NCBI GenBank assembly: GCA_027310625.1
Contig: DAIDAM010000009.1
Location: 1 to 54,187 of the forward strand
Direction of reading: 5' to 3'
Source of the DNA: a bacterium
GTDB lineage: Bacteria; Patescibacteriota; Minisyncoccia; UBA6257; 2-01-FULL-56-20
DNA length: 54,187 nt
Shown here one piece after another: positions 52,214 to 54,187 of this stretch. The stretch's first letter is position 1, and each line of letters opens with the position of its first letter. A model generated the notes under the pieces. The model was not told the origin of the DNA. It worked only from the letters and a program-made list of their open reading frames with translations, and searched no databases. The position numbers and the translations under genes are program-made.

Positions 52214-53032
52214 ATGGCTCGCGTTATCGCAATCTGCAACGCAAAAGGCGGCGTCGGTAAAACGACAACGGCGGTGAACTTGGGCGCGTATCTCGCGTCA
52301 ATGGGACGGCGCGTTCTTCTCGTTGATTTCGACCCGCAGGCGAACGCCAGTTCCGCGCTCGGCAGCGACCCGCTCAAAACCGACAAAAGCATTTATCACG
52401 GAATAATAAAGGAAGCGCATCCCGAGCACATCGTCAAGCCGACGATGCTTTTCAATTTTCATTTCATTCCGTCGGCGCCACATCTTGCCGGCATTCTCGT
52501 GGAGTTCGTGAATCTTCCAGAGCGCGAGCATTTTTTGAGAAAGTTTTTACATTCCCTAAGGCATCAGTACGATTACATAATTATTGACCTCCCGCCGAGC
52601 TTGAGTTTGCTGACAATCAACGGCCTGATTGCCGCCGACGAAGTGCTCATTCCCGTGCAAACGGAATACTACAGTTTGGAGGGCATCGGCCAGTTGCTCG
52701 AAATCATCGGCTTGATAAGAAAAAATCTCGGACACGATTTGAAAGTGAGCGGCGCGCTTCTGACGATGTACGACAAGCGCGAGCACTTGAGCCGCGAAGT
52801 AGCCAAAAACCTCCGTTCCCATTTCCCCCACCGCGTTTTTGAAACCGAAATTCCGCGGAGCGTGGCGCTTGCCGAAGCGCCGAGTTTTTCAAAACCGATA
52901 ATCCTCTACCGCCCCGACTCCAGCGGCGCGGAGGCCTACAAGCGGCTCGCCGACGAAATAATTTCACAGGAAGCGCCAAAAATTGAGCAATCAATTTCAA
53001 CTCCTGACTTTGGTAATTTCAACATTGTATAA
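52214..53032 (+). CDS. parA: ParA/Soj chromosome-partitioning ATPase
   Basis: VIAICNAKGGVGKTTTAVNLGAYLASMGRRVLLVDFDPQANASSALG, YDYIIIDLPPSLSLLTINGLIAADEVLIPVQTEYYSLEGIGQL. Confidence 0.97.
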   Translation: MARVIAICNAKGGVGKTTTAVNLGAYLASMGRRVLLVDFDPQANASSALGSDPLKTDKSIYHGIIKEAHPEHIVKPTMLFNFHFIPSAPHLAGILVEFVNLPEREHFLRKFLHSLRHQYDYIIIDLPPSLSLLTINGLIAADEVLIPVQTEYYSLEGIGQLLEIIGLIRKNLGHDLKVSGALLTMYDKREHLSREVAKNLRSHFPHRVFETEIPRSVALAEAPSFSKPIILYRPDSSGAEAYKRLADEIISQEAPKIEQSISTPDFGNFNIV

Positions 53033-53046
53033 AATTAAGGAGAATT

Positions 53047-53124
53047 ATGCATAAAATCGCCTTGTTTCCTGTGGGGATAATTACTATTGACAAATGCAAA
53101 AGGTCTCAAGTACAATGCATTTAA
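53047..53124 (+). CDS. Possible 25-aa small ORF downstream of parA
   Basis: AAGGAGAATT-ATG start; MHKIALFPVGIITIDKCKRSQVQCI*. No homology basis. Confidence 0.3.
   Translation: MHKIALFPVGIITIDKCKRSQVQCI
53087..53116 (+). promoter_or_regulatory. Sigma70-like promoter
   Basis: TTGACA-18 nt-TACAAT. Confidence 0.7.
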
Positions 53125-53196
53125 AGAAATCCTTATCGTATGCTTCGGCGACGATAAGCAACGGAAGGGGGCGAAAGTCCCCTTCTGTTTTTTTTG
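53122..53196 (+). ncRNA. Candidate small RNA, promoter to terminator
   Basis: Promoter at 53087-53116; hairpin CTTATCGT-atgcttcggcg-ACGATAAG (53132-53158); terminator GAAGGGGgcgaaagtcCCCTTC + T8. Confidence 0.55.
53164..53196 (+). terminator. Rho-independent terminator
   Basis: GAAGGGGGCGAAAGTCCCCTTCTGTTTTTTTTG. Confidence 0.88.
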
Positions 53197-53211
53197 TGTA
53201 TAATTTAAAGC

Positions 53212-53784
53212 ATGAGCAGGGTATCTGTATTCATAGATAATAGCAACGTATTCAAAAACATAAAAGCGATTAGAGATTACGGAGATAAAAGGTGGGTACA
53301 ATTGTATGATCCTCTAAAACTCGCGCAGAAACTTGCCGGGAACAGACAACTTGTGAAAGTTCATTTTTATTGTGTCCCGCCGCCGCCATGGCTTTTAACA
53401 GAAGGAGAAGAGAGCAAAAAAAGACATCTTATCGCTTCGAAGTATTATTCAGAGATAGCAAAGCTACAGAATGTAGAACTCAAATACGGATATTTACAGG
53501 GAGACAAAAAAGGTCCCCACGAAAAGAATATTGATACACAACTCGGAACCGATATGGTTGCAGATGCAGCTTTGGGTTTATATGATACCGCGATACTTGT
53601 TTCGAACGACGGCGATTACTCAAGTGCAATCGCGAACACAAAAAGATTAGGTAAAAAGGTAGAACTGTTATTTTTCAAAGGGTACATTTCTGGCTCTCTT
53701 GTAATGAGTTGCGATGTAAGAAGGAGGGCGCGGATGTCTTTTTTTGAAAGGTTGGATTTAGATTTAAATAATTTTGTGGAATAA
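53212..53784 (+). CDS. NYN domain (LabA/DUF88-like) putative RNase
   Basis: VSVFIDNSNVFKNIKAI, KNIDTQLGTDMVADAALGLYDTAILVSNDGDYSSAIANTKRLGKKVELLFF. Confidence 0.88.
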   Translation: MSRVSVFIDNSNVFKNIKAIRDYGDKRWVQLYDPLKLAQKLAGNRQLVKVHFYCVPPPPWLLTEGEESKKRHLIASKYYSEIAKLQNVELKYGYLQGDKKGPHEKNIDTQLGTDMVADAALGLYDTAILVSNDGDYSSAIANTKRLGKKVELLFFKGYISGSLVMSCDVRRRARMSFFERLDLDLNNFVE

Positions 53785-53792
53785 TTTTTATT

Positions 53793-54187
53793 ATGTTGGG
53801 CAAAGGACTGGAATCCTTAATACCGCCGACCGATAAGCAACAAGTGACAGGTAACCAGGGGCAAGACAAAGCAGACGCAGCACAGGAAAAAATAGGTGGA
53901 GAAAATTTTTCTTCCGAAACTCCGCAGCAGGCTGAGCATGGTCCGTCGTTTTCAGGCCCGCGAAGCGGGACGCCGACGGTCGGCCAGCGAGGACAAGCAA
54001 GCGAGTCGCTGGACGAGCGAAGCGGGTTGAAGAAAGAAAAATTTTCTCCAAGAAAACCGGCGGCGAGCGACGCGGTTTTCCACATTGAGGTTGAAAAAAT
54101 AAAACCGAACCCGCATCAGCCGCGGAGAAATTTTGACGAAGAAACGCTTAAAGAACTCGCCGCCTCCATAAGAGAGTTCGGCATGCT
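53793..54187 (+). CDS. parB: ParB/Spo0J-like protein, N-terminal part, truncated by window end
   Basis: MLGKGLESLIPP ... HIEVEKIKPNPHQPRRNFDEETLKELAASIREFGM. Confidence 0.93.
   Translation, partial: MLGKGLESLIPPTDKQQVTGNQGQDKADAAQEKIGGENFSSETPQQAEHGPSFSGPRSGTPTVGQRGQASESLDERSGLKKEKFSPRKPAASDAVFHIEVEKIKPNPHQPRRNFDEETLKELAASIREFGM

Overview
This window looks like a chromosomal segment of a Parcubacteria/Patescibacteria (CPR)-type bacterium. That placement is inferred from gene content, a monoderm-style type IV pilus operon and repeat style; it was not tested. Most genes are on the minus strand. They cover cell division and shape (ftsA, ftsZ, mreB, murA, uppS, lytic transglycosylase), translation (leuS with two inserted enzyme-like domains, metG, hisS, glyS, pth, frr, L25, S21, ybeY), a type IV pilus cluster (two pilins, pilB, pilC, minor pilins, a pilM-pilN fusion), secretion and proteolysis (lepB, M50, M16), DNA metabolism (recO, holB-like, dcd), an isolated purD and the start of a parA/NYN/parB locus. 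The strongest candidates for undescribed biology are: (1) a cobalamin-riboswitch-headed minus-strand operon of two DUF4430 (transcobalamin-like) surface proteins, one also carrying an alpha/alpha-toroid domain, plus a DUF6580-like membrane protein, i.e. a putative B12-capture system; (2) a LeuRS with a complete alpha/beta-hydrolase (GHSFGG) and a complete Nudix domain inserted in or next to the editing domain; (3) a tRNA island where tRNA-Arg and tRNA-Ser copies are split in the anticodon loop by GC-rich hairpins, with an intact tRNA of the same type nested inside, next to an inactivated GIY-YIG nuclease gene; (4) inverted-repeat-bounded elements of about 90-240 bp that fill intercistronic gaps and end at start codons (ftsA/ftsZ, leuS/next gene, murA/mreB and others); (5) many short palindromes and heptamer repeats between genes and, in frame, inside conserved genes; (6) a candidate small RNA between parA and the NYN gene; (7) a 19-nt homopolymer in the putative promoter of a pilin gene.
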